A stretch of DNA of 64,000 nt from Diphasiastrum complanatum (taxonomy: Eukaryota > Streptophyta > Lycopodiopsida > Lycopodiales > Lycopodiaceae): NCBI GenBank assembly GCA_029204225.1, contig MU831978.1:29374-93373 (forward strand). The letters are read 5' to 3'. Positions 34,701 to 46,096 of the stretch are shown here, piece by piece (within the stretch, counting starts at the first letter, position 1; each line of letters begins with the position of its first letter). The notes under the pieces are model-generated. The model was not told the origin of the DNA, searched no databases, and saw only the letters and a list, made by a program, of their open reading frames with translations. The position numbers were made by a program, and so were the translations under genes.

Positions 34701-34829
34701 TTCGATAGTCATGTGAGTGTGAGTCATCGTCCTACACAATACAAGTGCAACAACAGTCAAGAATAATAGAATATTCTTCCAATCAGAAAGGGTGCCAAAC
34801 AACATACATGGAAAATGTCGCGAAAGCAA
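31799..34829 (-). pseudogene. CACTA (En/Spm) transposase gene, TNP2 type
   Basis: Read downward. N-terminal exon with STPLYKGGQ (34498-34310). Main exon (about 34200-33466) with MDYKSIHACSNDCILYRD, CPRCEEYRYK, VVRHFPIIPRIHHMF, GSTMDGVNLFG, WPVVLVNYNIPPWL, LIDELKILW and ILMWTMHDFPGYG; this is the TNP2-like core. GT-AG introns at about 33466-33343 and 33151-33064. Next CPACGEYLQACHSQHLRKM, then PYWGELLINHLLDPMHIFKN, LSGLKSHDWHKFF, and a DUF4218-like part (LARLEGSMAEGWLVQESMIY in decayed form, 32300-32150). The DUF4216-like tail (WWYVIQVAPRSTRIFED) is broken by the copia at 31799. A stop after ELKILW and frame changes near 32510 show decay. Terminal CACTA repeats were not found. Confidence 0.85.
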
Positions 34830-34849
34830 AAACTGTTCAGTGTCGCAAA

Positions 34850-35658
34850 AGCGAAATTGTTTCTTTTTTTGTTTTCGTTTTCATTTTCATATTCGTGAAC
34901 GATTTTGTGTCTTTAAATTTTCTTTTGCGCGGAAGCTTCACAAGAACCTAGACACGCGACTGCGCATCACAGAACACATTCTATTATAGCAATCAAGACA
35001 GATAGCACAAGACAAGGAGATGCATGAAAATAGAGCAACTCTATTATCAGTTTAATTTTAGAGCGAGATCGTCATTGTCTTGCTTGTTGGCAGAATGACA
35101 CTCTGCTCTTTCGCTGTGTTCTGATCGTTAGCAGACTTTCATGCACAGCTCTTTAGTTTCTAGTATTTTTCTTTTCTGCTCTACTCGCTACATCTCTCTC
35201 TCTATCTCTTACAGATAATTCTGTCCATTCTCTTCTTATTCTTATGATCCAGAAAGGATAGTTTATATTTCCACAGTGTGGAGTTTACAAGATAGCTAAA
35301 TGTAGAATCACAAGACTAGTTAACGCTAATCAACTAATCAATTACTCTCTGTCGTTGCCATTCGTTTCAGCTGGGCGTGAAGTCTACAACTCCAAACCCA
35401 TTGAGCTGCCAGCTGGCAACGCAAAAGATTTCCCTTTGTTTGTTTCATTTCTTTCATTTGCTTTCGTTCTCTTCAATTCTTTCGTATCTTTTTATTTTGC
35501 GTCCCTTTGCGGTTTGCAGTCCTAGAGGTATGTTTATGATTCGCGAATCATCCGTGCTTCAAGTCAAGGGATGTTGACTTTCGTAAATCGTTCTCGTTCG
35601 ACCTTCGCTTCATGTTCGTGTTGTTGCAAAGTTGCAGGAGTTCACCATTTCTGACACT
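34850..35658 (-). repeat. 3' LTR of a second copia element (outer end uncertain)
   Basis: On the minus strand it starts TGTCAGAAATGGTGAACTCC right after the purine tract AAGAGGGAG, at 35658. The plus-strand left edge is not sharp; 34820-34860 is the best guess, where CACTA sequence ends. Contains pyrimidine-rich boxes near 35190-35215. Confidence 0.6.
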
Positions 35659-37440
35659 CCCTCTTAAACCTTGCAGCTTTGCACGTTTAATCCAAATTTT
35701 TTCTTTGCTTGACAAAGAGTGGCTTGTCGAGCAATTTCATGAGCAGATCTACAATCATGTCTTCTGATTTTATATACTGGACCTGGAGCTCTCCTTTCAA
35801 GATTAAATCTCAAATGTGATAGTACTTCAGAGGTATGTGTTTTTTCTTTGAATGGAAGACAGGATTCTGGGACAGATAGATGGCACTCTGAGAGTCCATC
35901 ATCATCGTGTTTGGCCCTTCTTGTGGTATCACGATTGCCTCCAGCATCATCTGCAGCCACACTACCTCATTCGCCACTTTTGAAGCTGCGACGTATTCAG
36001 CTTCACAAGAGGATTGAGCCACCAAAGTTTGCTTTTGCATATCCAGCTGATTGCAGCTCCGCACGCTATGGTACATCCTCCAGTAATGGAATTGTTGTCA
36101 TCTTTGCAGCTTGCCCAGCTCGCATCACTGTAGTGGTGCAGCTCGAATCCTTTTTCTTCGTTTTTAGCTCTGTAGGTTAATCCAATATTCTGGGTACCCT
36201 TCAGATACTGTAGAATTCGTTTGGCCATTTGCCAATGTGCCATGCCAGGATTTGAAGAGAATTAGCTCAATGCATAAACAAAGAAAGCTAGATCAGGTCT
36301 GGTACAAATTGTGAGGTACATCAGACAACCAATTAAGTTCTGGTAGGGTATATCTGCCATCTTCTGTTCTTCCTCTTCCGTTTTTGGGCAATCCTGCTTC
36401 GTGAGCTTGGCTCCAACTATCATTAGCGTGGCCTTTTCTTTGTAGTCCATCACGTGGTACTGCTTGAGCACCTTTTTGGCGTATTCTGACTGACTCAAGT
36501 GCATTTTGTCCTTTGTTTAATCTCTTCTGATCTCCAACCCTAGGTATTTCATTGCTTCTCCAAGATCTGTGATTTCATAACTCTCAAAAATTTGACTCTT
36601 CGCGTCTTTGATCAGCAACAAGGAATTTTCTATCATTAGCGAATTATCCACGAAAATGGTCAGTATCACAAAATCTTCACCTATCCTTTTTATGTAGACA
36701 TTACAGTCTGGTTGTGTAGGATTGAAGTCTAGACAATTCAGAAGACCATGAAGCCTCGCTTTGTAGCTGCCAACGGTGCCATTTGATTTCATCTTTTTCT
36801 TATACACCCACTTGCAGTCGACTATTTTTCTATTTTTTGGCAATGGTTCTAATGTTCATGTCTCGTTTTGCCTCATCGACTCAATCTCCTCTGACATTGC
36901 CTGCTTCCAAAATTCTCCCTCTGGACTCTAGATAGCTTTTTGATATATTGTTGGCTCTTTAGTGAAGCTGCAGTACTTGAACTGCATGTCTTTGCTCCAT
37001 TGAACATTGTCAGAGTAGCGGTCTGGAGGCCTTCTTTGTCTTGTTGACCTTCTAGGCTCGTTTCGTCGTTGCTCGAATGTTTCTTGTTCGTGGGGTTAAT
37101 CCTCTGTTTTTTGCTACTCTAGAGTCTATGGCTCTCATTCTGATTTGATGTTTGTCCCTCGATCTCCCTCTTGAATGGGCAGTAGTGTGAAGATCCCATG
37201 GCCTCTTTCGTCTTTCAATCCAGAGAATGTGGACTCATCAAACTTCACATCTCTGTTCGAAACAACCTTCTTCGTGGTTGGGCTGTAGAGCTTGTACACA
37301 TGTGTTCCGTTCGAGTAGCCGACCATGATTGTTCAAGCTGATTTGTCATCGAGCTTGCTTCTTTTTTCTTTTGGAATGTGTTTGTATGCTGCACATCCAA
37401 ACACTCGTACGTATGATAGATCAGGCTTTCTGCATGTCCA
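35659..37440 (-). mobile_element. Copia pol 3' half with a large in-frame RT deletion
   Basis: Read downward: integrase tail YVRVFGCAAYKHIPKEKR, then MVGYSNGTHVYKLYSP (37326-37135). RT start KNRKIVDCKWVYKKKMKSNG, then YKARL joined in frame to NPTQPDCNVYIKRIGEDF, so about 110 residues holding the central palm (MDVKTAFLNG, YGLKQ) are missing. The catalytic box reads FVDN instead of YVDD. Later YAKKVLKQYHVMDYK, ARPDLA-like CTRPDLAFFVY and RNase H (HHYSDASWASCKDD, SSCEAEYVAASKVANEVVWL). It cannot encode an active RT. Upstream it is cut at 37440. Confidence 0.85.
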
Positions 37441-37781
37441 CATATTTTATTTGTGGATTTGTTTAAATTAACTTACAATCACCGATTTGTCGGTTCATGC
37501 AGAAACTGTTCCGACCTCTCCTTACATGTTTTTTTGAGCTTTCCAATGACAGATATGTGAATTTTATGATACAATTGTGAAGCTGAGTTGTTTTTTTTAG
37601 CAGAATCTTCAATTGTGATGACTAGTTCTATGATTTCTCGATGAGGCAATAGTTGTATGGATTTTTGTTATGAAATTGTTTTGCAAGTTTGTATGTCGAT
37701 TTTTTGGCTCCCATCCAAGCAGCTGACTACTAACACAACTAGTAGCAGTTCCAGATACTTGTACAATTTTGTAGCAGTTTG
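37441..37781. other. No gene seen; AT-rich lead-in to a tandem array
   Basis: Contains one diverged GTTCCGACCTCTCC motif shared with the array that follows. Confidence 0.4.
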
Positions 37782-38720
37782 TCTCCTATTTTTTGTTGTA
37801 GATCCACATTTTGTGGTGTAGGACTACATTCAATTTTATTTACATTAGGATTTATGAAAATAGATCTATACATCGTAGAAATAAATTTGTACTTTTATTG
37901 ATAAATCTGTTGATAATGGGTACATCTATCAACTGGGGTGGAAATTAGTGAAGGTCGGAACAGACCTCAGAATATGTGGATATGTTTAAGACAGTATACC
38001 ATCTCTTATTTCGAGGTCCATTCCAACCTCTGCTCAAACATTTTTTACAATTCATAAACAGATTATATGCTAGATTGTTATTAGCTCATAAATGCTAGAT
38101 TATATACCTCTGCTCATCAATTTCTACATAAATGTTTATCTCCTATCTTTTGTTGTAGATGCACGTTTTGTAGTGTAGAAATACATTCAATTTTATTTAC
38201 ATTAGAATTTATGAAAATAGATCTACACATTCTAGAAACAAATTTGTACTTTTATTGATAAATCTGTTGTTAATGGGTACATCTATCAACTAGGGTGAGA
38301 ATCAGGTGGAGGTTGGAACAGACCTCGAAATATGTAGATCTGTTTAAGATAGTGTACCATCACTTATTCCGAGGTGCATTCCGACCTCTGCTCATACATC
38401 TTTACAATTCATAAATAGATTATATGCTAGATTGTATACCTCTGCTCATAAATTTTTACATAAATGTTTATCTCCTATTGTTGTAGATGCACGTTTTGTA
38501 GTGTAAGGATACATTCAATTTTATTTTACATCAGGATTTATGGAAATATATCTACACATTTTAGAAACAAATCTCTGCATTTATTGATGAATCTGTTGAT
38601 AATGGGTGGGAATCAGTGGAGGTCGGAACAGACCTCAGAATATGTGGATCTGTTTAAGGCAGTATACCATCTCTTTTTCTGAGGTGCATTCCGACATCTG
38701 CTCCTACAATTGTACTTTCC
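37782..38720 (+). repeat. Three-unit AT-rich tandem array (periods about 357 and 332 bp)
   Basis: Units start at the TCTCCTAT box (37782, 38139, 38471). Each holds TTGTAGATGCACGTTTTGTA (or a close variant) and a dyad pair AGGTCGGAACAGACCT ... ATTCCGACCTCTG about 70 bp apart, able to form a hairpin. The last unit is shorter. No coding potential. Confidence 0.75.
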
Positions 38721-38816
38721 AGAAACACATATCTGATAAACATTAGCAATTTGTGTCTGAACAATGCTAGATTATTACCACCTCAACTGATATATCAAGA
38801 TTATAAAATTCTCGCC

Positions 38817-38818
<2 letters not shown>

Positions 38819-38907
<89 letters not shown>
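38819..38907 (+). repeat. (AG)n microsatellite, 89 bp
   Basis: Perfect AG dinucleotide run. Any open frame through it is an artefact. Confidence 0.97.
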
Positions 38908-38910
<3 letters not shown>

Positions 38911-39335
38911 AAAGATAACCAACACTCCCAATTCTAGGAAGGTGTGTAGCCCTTGTTTTCTTCCATTAAAGACATGGTTCAAATGTTTCTTGTTGGACGA
39001 TAAGTTCCACAAGAAAGCCCAAACGCCGTAGGGAGGAGCATGTGGTGACATTCTGGAATAGGATATAACTGTACGGTTCGGGAGTTTTGATTAGCACTCA
39101 ACTATATTCTTTCTTTTTTTTTCTCCTTGTGTGTTTAGTTTTTAGGGTTTAGGTTGTGTGTGATGCCATTCGTTTATGTTTCATGATTACCAGTTCATGC
39201 TACTCTAATTCGTAGTATCTTGATTTATGTTTTATGCTTACTAGTTTATGCTACTCTGATTTGTAGGATCTTAATTTATTCATGTTATTTTAATTTGCAT
39301 GATCATAATTTATGTGGTGTATGGTTATGTTTCAT

Positions 39336-39338
<3 letters not shown>

Positions 39339-39391
<53 letters not shown>
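39339..39391 (+). repeat. (GA)n microsatellite, 53 bp, just upstream of a gene-like region
   Basis: The run ends 66 bp before the ATG at 39458. GA tracts in plant 5' leaders are known binding sites of BPC/GAGA-binding factors; a role here is inference only. Confidence 0.9.
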
Positions 39392-39393
<2 letters not shown>

Positions 39394-39457
39394 ATCTTGA
39401 TAGTTAGTTTTCTTTCTCGTCTCCCTCGCGCACAAGTGCGATATTCACTTTATTTCG

Positions 39458-40973
39458 ATGGCCTCTTCCTCAGGAACCTCACGAGATTCAGGCTTGAGTT
39501 CATTTCTTAGTGAATTTGGGATTACCGAAAATTTGGACTACTTCCATAGCCTATTCAGGCCATATCGACATGTTTTCAGGACTGCACAACCGAATTCTGA
39601 CGTTTTTTATCAACATTATGTTAGATTCAGAGATATACTTAGTAAGTCTGTTTTCTCCATAGGTTCACTCCAGTACATGCATTATATTGATCTGGTTCAC
39701 TTCTTCCCAGCTTTCAGACATAGACTGTATAGAATGTTCACCAAATTGTTTGATTTTTTCAAAAGCAGTTCACTGTGTCCTTATTGCAACAAGAAATGTC
39801 GATTGGTTAAATATCAGAGTGGTTTCGTACTTTTTCTGTTAGTTCAGATCCCAGATGATGATGAGATTTCTGTGACCCTCCCTTTTCATCATCCTCCGTT
39901 CAGTCAGCTATTAAAGACATCAGTCACTTTCTTATCGACACTCCTGATAAGGAAAGTGACTTTATAAATATAAATACTGATTCTCTACGAGATTCTTTTA
40001 TTGGCCAAAATACATCTGCTGATGAATCCAACCCTATAGAGGACTCTAAATGTCTATTCAATTTGCCTGTATATTATATTAATGACGATGTATATTTTAC
40101 TACTGCTGATTTATGTAAATTTTTTGACTATCGTGAAGACGAGATTCTATGTTTATTATCCGGCACAATTTCTGAATTCTCCGACTTCGTAGATTTTGAA
40201 ATAGATGATCTTGTTGCTGGTATTGATTTTGATGATGAGGAGGGAATTATGACTGCTGAAGAATGCTTGACTAAGACTTTATCAAATATAGCTGAGGATG
40301 GGTGAGGCAAACCATCCGATGAAGAACTCACAGCATTTCAATCCTAGATGGGCTTCCCTCGTCCATCATTATTGCATTTCACGGATGATTCCAGTTCATT
40401 ACGTGGTCATTATATTGATCATCCTGATCTGATTGCTGCTGATGATGAAGAATGTGTAAGTGTTTAAACTTCCTTGCATTACGATATTTCTAATCACTAA
40501 ATGTGTTTTTTTTGCTAACAAATTTTCTATTGCAGGATGCTCTCATAATAGATGATTTTGCTGCGAGACGAGGTGGTTTCAGAGAACACGCATCGTCTTT
40601 CCAGAGGGATAGTGGACTTGGCCACTATCTTAGGCATTTCTTGAAGAATGAGATTTGTATTGCTCATTCCAAGCTGAGCCCAGTCGGGGAGACTCTTATA
40701 ATGGCAGTTAAAGGTTTATCATTTTACCTAGGAGGACATAAATTTGTAAAGACAAATAAGATCATTTTTGTCAAAAGATCTTATGTTTTGAACATTTTAG
40801 GCTTGACTGATGGGAATGTTCATTTAAGGAGCTCCCATTATTCATTGTATTCCACTTATATTGAGCTTAGTGGAAATAAGGATAATGCACATCTATTAGA
40901 TGCATACGCTAGCAGAGAATTTCTTCATGACAATACTGCCATAGAATCTGACACAAGATCTGATGATGAATAG
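39458..40973 (+). pseudogene. Unrecognised two-exon gene-like region, broken
   Basis: I do not recognise this gene. The first segment (39458-39870) encodes MASSSGTSRDSGLSSFLSEF, hydrophobic/aromatic sequence rich in F, Y and H, and a C-X2-C-X3-C motif (CPYCNKKC). After a frame change near 39860 a second frame stays open to 40303 (SSVQSAIKDISHFLIDTPDK, YYINDDVYFTTADLCKFFDY) and is strongly acidic. A TGA at 40303 and a TAG at 40345 follow in frame. A canonical intron (GTAAGT...TTGCAG, 40456-40535) joins LIAADDEEC to DALIIDDFAARRGGFREHAS. The last exon is intact: ICIAHSKLSPVGETLIMAVK, then YLGGHKFVKT, ending DTRSDDE at 40973. Composition and splice sites argue for real coding ancestry. It may be one gene of an unclassified DNA transposon together with the convergent region at 42298-43120. 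Confidence 0.55.
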
Positions 40974-41210
40974 CTAACACTTTGTATTTTGGTATAATAC
41001 ATTCAATACATTTACATAGAGTATTTCTCCTTTCTTGTTCAATGGATTTGCAAAGCAATTCTGAACATGTCATGATTTGATGATAATGATGATCTTGTGC
41101 TCAACAATCATCTACTCCTAATCGAGAGATAGCTTCATTTGCTAATGATGTTGGCTTAGTATTTCAAGCAAAAACTATATGAAGATAAATGATTTTTTCT
41201 ATTAATCATT

Positions 41211-42297
41211 AGGGCCTTTTTTGGACTCAAAAAGGGCCTCTTCACTAATTATAATTAGTGTTAATGACGACATGTGTACCAATAAAAGAGTTACAAGTGA
41301 GATTGAATGGTCCATATGACATGGCACATTCAATGGCCTACATGACATCCCCAAAATCTAACTCACCCACTAGCCACACTCTAACTATACTCCCCTAGCC
41401 CATTATAATGAGAATGTGACATTCATAAGCAAGGCCCAAATTCAAAATTTGAATTTGTGAAGGTTGAAATTTTTTTCACACTTCATACATTTTTTTTTAG
41501 CTTTATTTTGGTGAGAACATATGTTGCAATTTTTTTTAGTTTTCATATTGAAATGTAAAATAAATGGTACAATGGGGGAGCCCTCCCCCATTGTACCTAA
41601 GAGATTTTTTTTGTTGAAAATGTAAGGGGGCCCCCCCCGCTCCACTCTCAACGGCCGCACAGGCTCCCGCACACCCCGGGCCAGCACACTCCGAGCCGCT
41701 GGCCCGGCTCGGCGCCCATTGTTCTTCTCGGAGCAATGGCTTAAGCATGTGTTGGCTGAATTCGGGCCACTGGATATCGAGGCGGGCCAGCGGCCTGGGG
41801 TGCCAAGGTGGAGTTGTGCGAGTCCAGAGCCTGCACGGGACGGCGACCGTGCAGGGTGGAGCGGGGTGGAAGGAGAGCCCTAAGAGGGAGAGGGGGGTAC
41901 CACCCCCCATTACATTTTCAAAAAAAAAATTCTTAGGTACAAAGGGGGGACCCCTCCCCCCCTTGTACCGTTTTCTTTACATTTCGACATGAAATATAAA
42001 AAAATTTGCAACATATTTTCTCACCAAAATAAAGCTAAAAAAAAGACCTATGAAGTGTGAAAAAAATTCAACTTTCACAAATTCAAAAATAAATCTATCT
42101 TTTTACAAGTATTAAATTTAACTCTTTATTCATTTAATATACTAGGTTCAAGTGCAACCTATGTGACTAGGTTTGAACTCAGCTTAAACCCAAGTTGAAC
42201 TGCCACATAGGACTATTAGCAAGTTAATTAATCCAGATTATCAAACATGTTTAGGCAAGGAAGAGGCCCTTTTTGAGTTCAAAAAGGGCCCTAATGC
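41211..42297. mobile_element. Long-armed foldback element with GC-rich core, 1.09 kb
   Basis: The ends are inverted repeats (left AGGGCCTTTTTTGGACTC, right GAGTTCAAAAAGGGCCCT). The symmetry continues inward, with gaps, for roughly 400 bp per arm, including CTTTATTTTGGTGAGAA / TTTTCTCACCAAAATAAAG and AATGGTACAATGGGGG / CCCCCTTGTACCGTTTT. The core (about 41640-41885) is very GC-rich and not symmetric. Long arms around a GC-rich core resemble Pack-MULE or foldback elements. It interrupts the minus-strand coding remnant ending LHAEVSI at 42298. I could not define a clean target duplication. Confidence 0.7.
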
Positions 42298-43120
42298 TAA
42301 CTTCTGCATGAAGAGTGCAAACATGCACATTTTGTAAGGGGATAGGCAACACAGGCTTCCAGTTTGGATCTACATATTCTCTAGTAATTCTTGTGCTCCT
42401 AGTTACATCTTTTGCCATTTTCATACAGTACAAACAAGGGTGTTTTGATGCAGCACCGTGAGAGACATTATACATACATTTTAATGTTTTCAAATCACCT
42501 GCTAAGTGCCATTCAACATTGAAGTATCCAACTCCTGGAACATTGAGAAGTCCTCCATCCATATGGTCCTTGATGATCCTAGATTAGATGTCCTTGAGAA
42601 TATCCATGATAATATATCATGATCCTCTTTTAGCACCTGTCCAAAAAAATTAATCAGACTTAATTTACAATGTATTAATACTATTCAATGAATGTAATGT
42701 AATAATGAGGCTAGTTACCTGAAACGCTGCCAACCACCATATATCATTTTCTGACTGGACACTGAATATGAAATCTTCTTGGTTCTCTGTTTGTGATAGA
42801 GCACCATTCATGAGAGTTATACTAACCCTCTCCATCTTCTGCCCTTTCACAATTTCTGACTCATCTAACTTAAGTACTATGATTATTTTGTCATTCACCT
42901 TTTCATAGGTTATATCATAGAATGTGACGATGTATCTCAGCAAGTAATTTAGATCAACAAATAAATTGTTTGATGAATTATAGAATATCAATCTTCCATC
43001 AGTTTCATACACCTCCTCAATATAAAATGGAGTTCCAGTAATCTTATGCATACCTATGTTTAATGTATCCCTCTCTTTCTTCAAGTGATATGTCCTTGGG
43101 ATTGGGACTTTTCTAATCAA
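42298..43120 (-). pseudogene. Unrecognised transposase-like gene fragment
   Basis: The first exon (43120-42721) encodes MIRKVPIPRTYHLKKERDTL, YIEEVYETDGRLIFYNSSNN, and ends ENDIWWLAAFQ at a GTAACT donor; a TTGGACAG acceptor lies near 42637. The second exon, with two stops, reads DHMDGGLLNVPGVGYFNVEW, then HLAGDLKTLKCMYNVSHGAA, HPCLYCMKMAKDV and VHVCTLHAEVSI. The pattern DLK-L..., C-X2-C and CTLHA is one I associate with large, poorly described eukaryotic transposases, but I cannot name the family. It is cut by the foldback element at 42297; only stop-rich sequence follows on the far side (41210 to about 41100). Confidence 0.5.
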
Positions 43121-43338
43121 AGTTGTCGAAATGTTTGATGTGGCGAATGCCGAATAGCTGAGGTGGTCAAACGTATTTGTGTTGTTAGGACTCTGTCACG
43201 AATTTCTTTGTATTTTTGCAGACTGTTAGAAAACAAGTATAATTCTACAAAGTGTGCAACTGTACAAGTATTTACAACAATTAGTGAATGGATCTAGATT
43301 AGCAAAAAGATAGGGATGGAGAGGATAGCAATCTAACA
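43119..43338 (-). repeat. Truncated 3' LTR
   Basis: Starts (minus) TGTTAGATTGCTATCC after a run of G and matches the outer 220 bp of the LTR at 46350-47382. Confidence 0.75.
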
Positions 43339-43354
43339 CCCCCCCCCCCCCCCC
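43339..43354 (-). other. Polypurine tract made of 16 G
   Basis: An unbroken G run on the minus strand (C on plus) at the exact place of the polypurine tract. Its length may be inflated by slippage or by assembly. Confidence 0.6.
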
Positions 43355-43589
43355 TAATCTAGATCCTAAAATGCCTTGATTTGCAAATTCAAGATAGCAC
43401 AAAAATTCTTGTGCGTTTCTTGATTCAATCCTTTCGCGAATATGTCAGTTCCCATGTACTGGGTTCTACAAAATTTTAGACTTGATCAATAATGCGATAG
43501 CACTCTAATTGTCACATGGTATCATTGTTGGAGCAGACTTTCTGGGACCATTATCAAATAATAAGTTTCTCAGCCAATTTGTCTCTTTG

Positions 43590-45880
43590 GTAGCTTAACA
43601 GGATGCAATGTATTCTGATTCGGTGGATGACATTGCGATGGAGGTCTATTTTCAACTATTCCAAGATATTGGACCATTATTGAACATTTTCGACTATTTC
43701 GATGTCGACATCGCCTGCCCAATTTGCATCTGTATATCCATGAAGTCTATGGATATCGGACGAATCGACATCAACATAGTAGATGCAGAGGTCGATAGTA
43801 GCTCATACATATCTAACCACTTCGAAAAGATCTCTCCAGTGGATCATACCAGGGTTGGTCATGTATTGGCTCAAGGAACTGATGGCGTATGCAAGATCTG
43901 GCCTGGTAGAGATCATTGCATACATCATGGATCCGATAATCGATTGATATGGATATCCCTTCATTTCAGCCTTTTTCTCATTGGTTTGAGGCCATTGTTT
44001 CTTGGATAATTTAAGACTTGGATCCATGGGATTATGTACAAACTTGCAATTCATGAAATTTCATCAGTAGTTCATGGAAGTACCTTTGTTGGGTGATGTA
44101 GATAAGTCTTCGGTTTCTATATTTGTGGATTTGAATCCTGAGATAGTAATGTGCTTATCCAAGATTTGTCATCTCAAATTCTTGGGATAGCATGCTCTTA
44201 GTATCCTTCGTCAGTCCGATATTGTTTCTGAACAACAAAGTATCATCCACGTAGAGTGTGATGATGACAAAGAATTGATCTATAGCTTTGAAATATACAT
44301 TATAGTTTGCAGAGCTAGGTTCAAATCCATGATTGATTAAGAATGTGTTCATTCGATGGAACCATGCTCTAGATGATTGCTTCAAACTGTACAAAACTTT
44401 ATGGAGTTTGCATACCTGATCTTATCGACCATTGAGAATGTAGCCTTCTAGCTAGATCATATAGATATCTTTCTCGATAACTCCATTGAGGAATGTTGTT
44501 TGTACATCCATCTGGTGTACCTCAAGATTCGCTGCAGCAGCATCCAAAAGTAGTAGTCGTGTGCTTGACAACTAGGCTAAAAGTTTCAAAGTAGTCGATA
44601 TTGAGAAATTGTGAGAATCCTCTTGCCACGAGTCGAGCTTTCCTTCTATTGATACTGTCATCTCCATTATATTTGATCTTGAAGATCCATTTGCAGTTCA
44701 TTACTTTTCTGTCTGATGGTAGCTTGGTGACAGTCCATGTGTTGTTCCTTAGCAACGAGTTGTACTCCTTGTCCATTGCTTCATCCGAATCTGCATGTGA
44801 CATAGCTTCCTCAACTATTCGATTGACCGACAAAATATTTGCTGTCGAATTTGGGACATACAGTACATTCGGTATCAGTTTCAACGTTCCATTCTGAAAA
44901 TTCAGTCTGACAGTACTTTCACCTTCAATTCTATGTGAGCTATTGTCTCCAAGGTAAACGAACTTCTTGATGTTGTAGGCCGAATAATCGATGAACCATT
45001 CTTGATGGCTTGTCATGTGCTACATTGCTCTATAATCGAGGAACCATTCCTCTTATTGTTTGACATGGTGATGGTTCACCATGAAGGCTTCATATTTTTC
45101 GTCGTCTACGACATTCTACTTCATGTTGACTGCATGGGCTTGCTAATCTGGCTGTTTCTTCTTGTCGTTGTTGAACTTCAAGATTTGACAGTCTTAGATT
45201 TTATGGTTCGTCCTCTTGGAATACTTGTAGAATAATCTCTTATTGCTTTGAGCGGGTTGTTGATTCTGGGTCTTCTGTGACTGCTTCTGATTGTTGTCGA
45301 ATTGTCTCACAACTTTCTTCTTCTGATGCTTCTTCATGTTCTTCTTCGAGAATAATGCGTGTGAGTCGTTGATGGAGGACACGGATGCTCAATTTCTTCT
45401 TGTCTCCTCCTGTAGAAGCATAACTATGACTCTGGACAATGTTATCATGAGTGTGTGGTAATCATCATCACCCAATTTTTGAATGATGATGGCAAGGTCA
45501 TTACAACATCGGAGTCCCACCATTTGCTCCACCAAAGTCTTAAATTGATTAATGTAATTTCGAACAGAATCACCTTCAGACATTTTGAGAGAGAAGAACT
45601 TTCTCCTCATATGCAGCTTCGAAGTGACATCTCTCACTTCGTATAGAATATTCAATATATCCCAAGCTTCCTTCGAAGGTTGGACTTGTGTGATATGGCC
45701 AATCTGTGTGTCCAATGCCTTTCCATCCTTGAGCTTTCACTTGGAAATGGCTTGCTCATCAACACTAGGAATTAGTTCGGTTCCATCAACTATTTCCCAA
45801 AGTTCTTTGGCCATCGATACTATTCTCATCTCAAATTTCCACAAGTGGTAATTCGAATTATCGAGTTTTTCTACCATTAG
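43590..45880 (-). pseudogene. Copia gag, protease, RT and RNase H remains, integrase missing
   Basis: Gag (45880-45390): DTQIGHITQVQPSKEAWDIL, LYEVRDVTSKLHMRRKFFSL, YINQFKTLVEQM. The zinc knuckle has decayed (FYKYSKRTNHKI). Protease: QEWFIDYSAYNIKKFVYLGD with the catalytic DSG changed to DYS, then NVLYVPNSTANILSVNRI. This runs in frame straight into VEEAMSHADSDEAMDKEYNS and CKWIFKIKYNGDDSINRRKA of RT, so integrase and linker (normally several hundred residues) were deleted without losing frame. RT ends with ITLYVDDTLLF (YVDD kept), STRPDLAYAISSLSQYM. RNase H has AMSSTESEYIAS and stops. Confidence 0.85.
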
Positions 45881-46096
45881 AGCAGACTGTGGTTGCTAAG
45901 GATGATCAAGGCGAATGCCTTGCCATCCTTGAGCTCTCACTTGGAAATCGCTTGCTCATCGACACTAGGAATTAGTTCGGTTCCATCAACTATTTCCCAA
46001 AGTTCTTTGGCCATCAGTACTACTCTCATCTCAAATTTCCACAAGTGGTAATTCGAATTATCGAGTTTCTCTACCATTAGAGCAGACTGTGGTTGC
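45714..46096 (-). repeat. Local tandem duplication, 200-bp period
   Basis: 45714-45896 and 45914-46096 are close copies (both contain GGAATTAGTTCGGTTCCATC). They duplicate the start of gag near the primer-binding region. Confidence 0.8.

Noticed and set aside
41442-41992. Open frames in the foldback element
   Set aside because: They run through inverted arms and homopolymers. Only the short core segment could be captured coding DNA, and that is reported as a possibility only.
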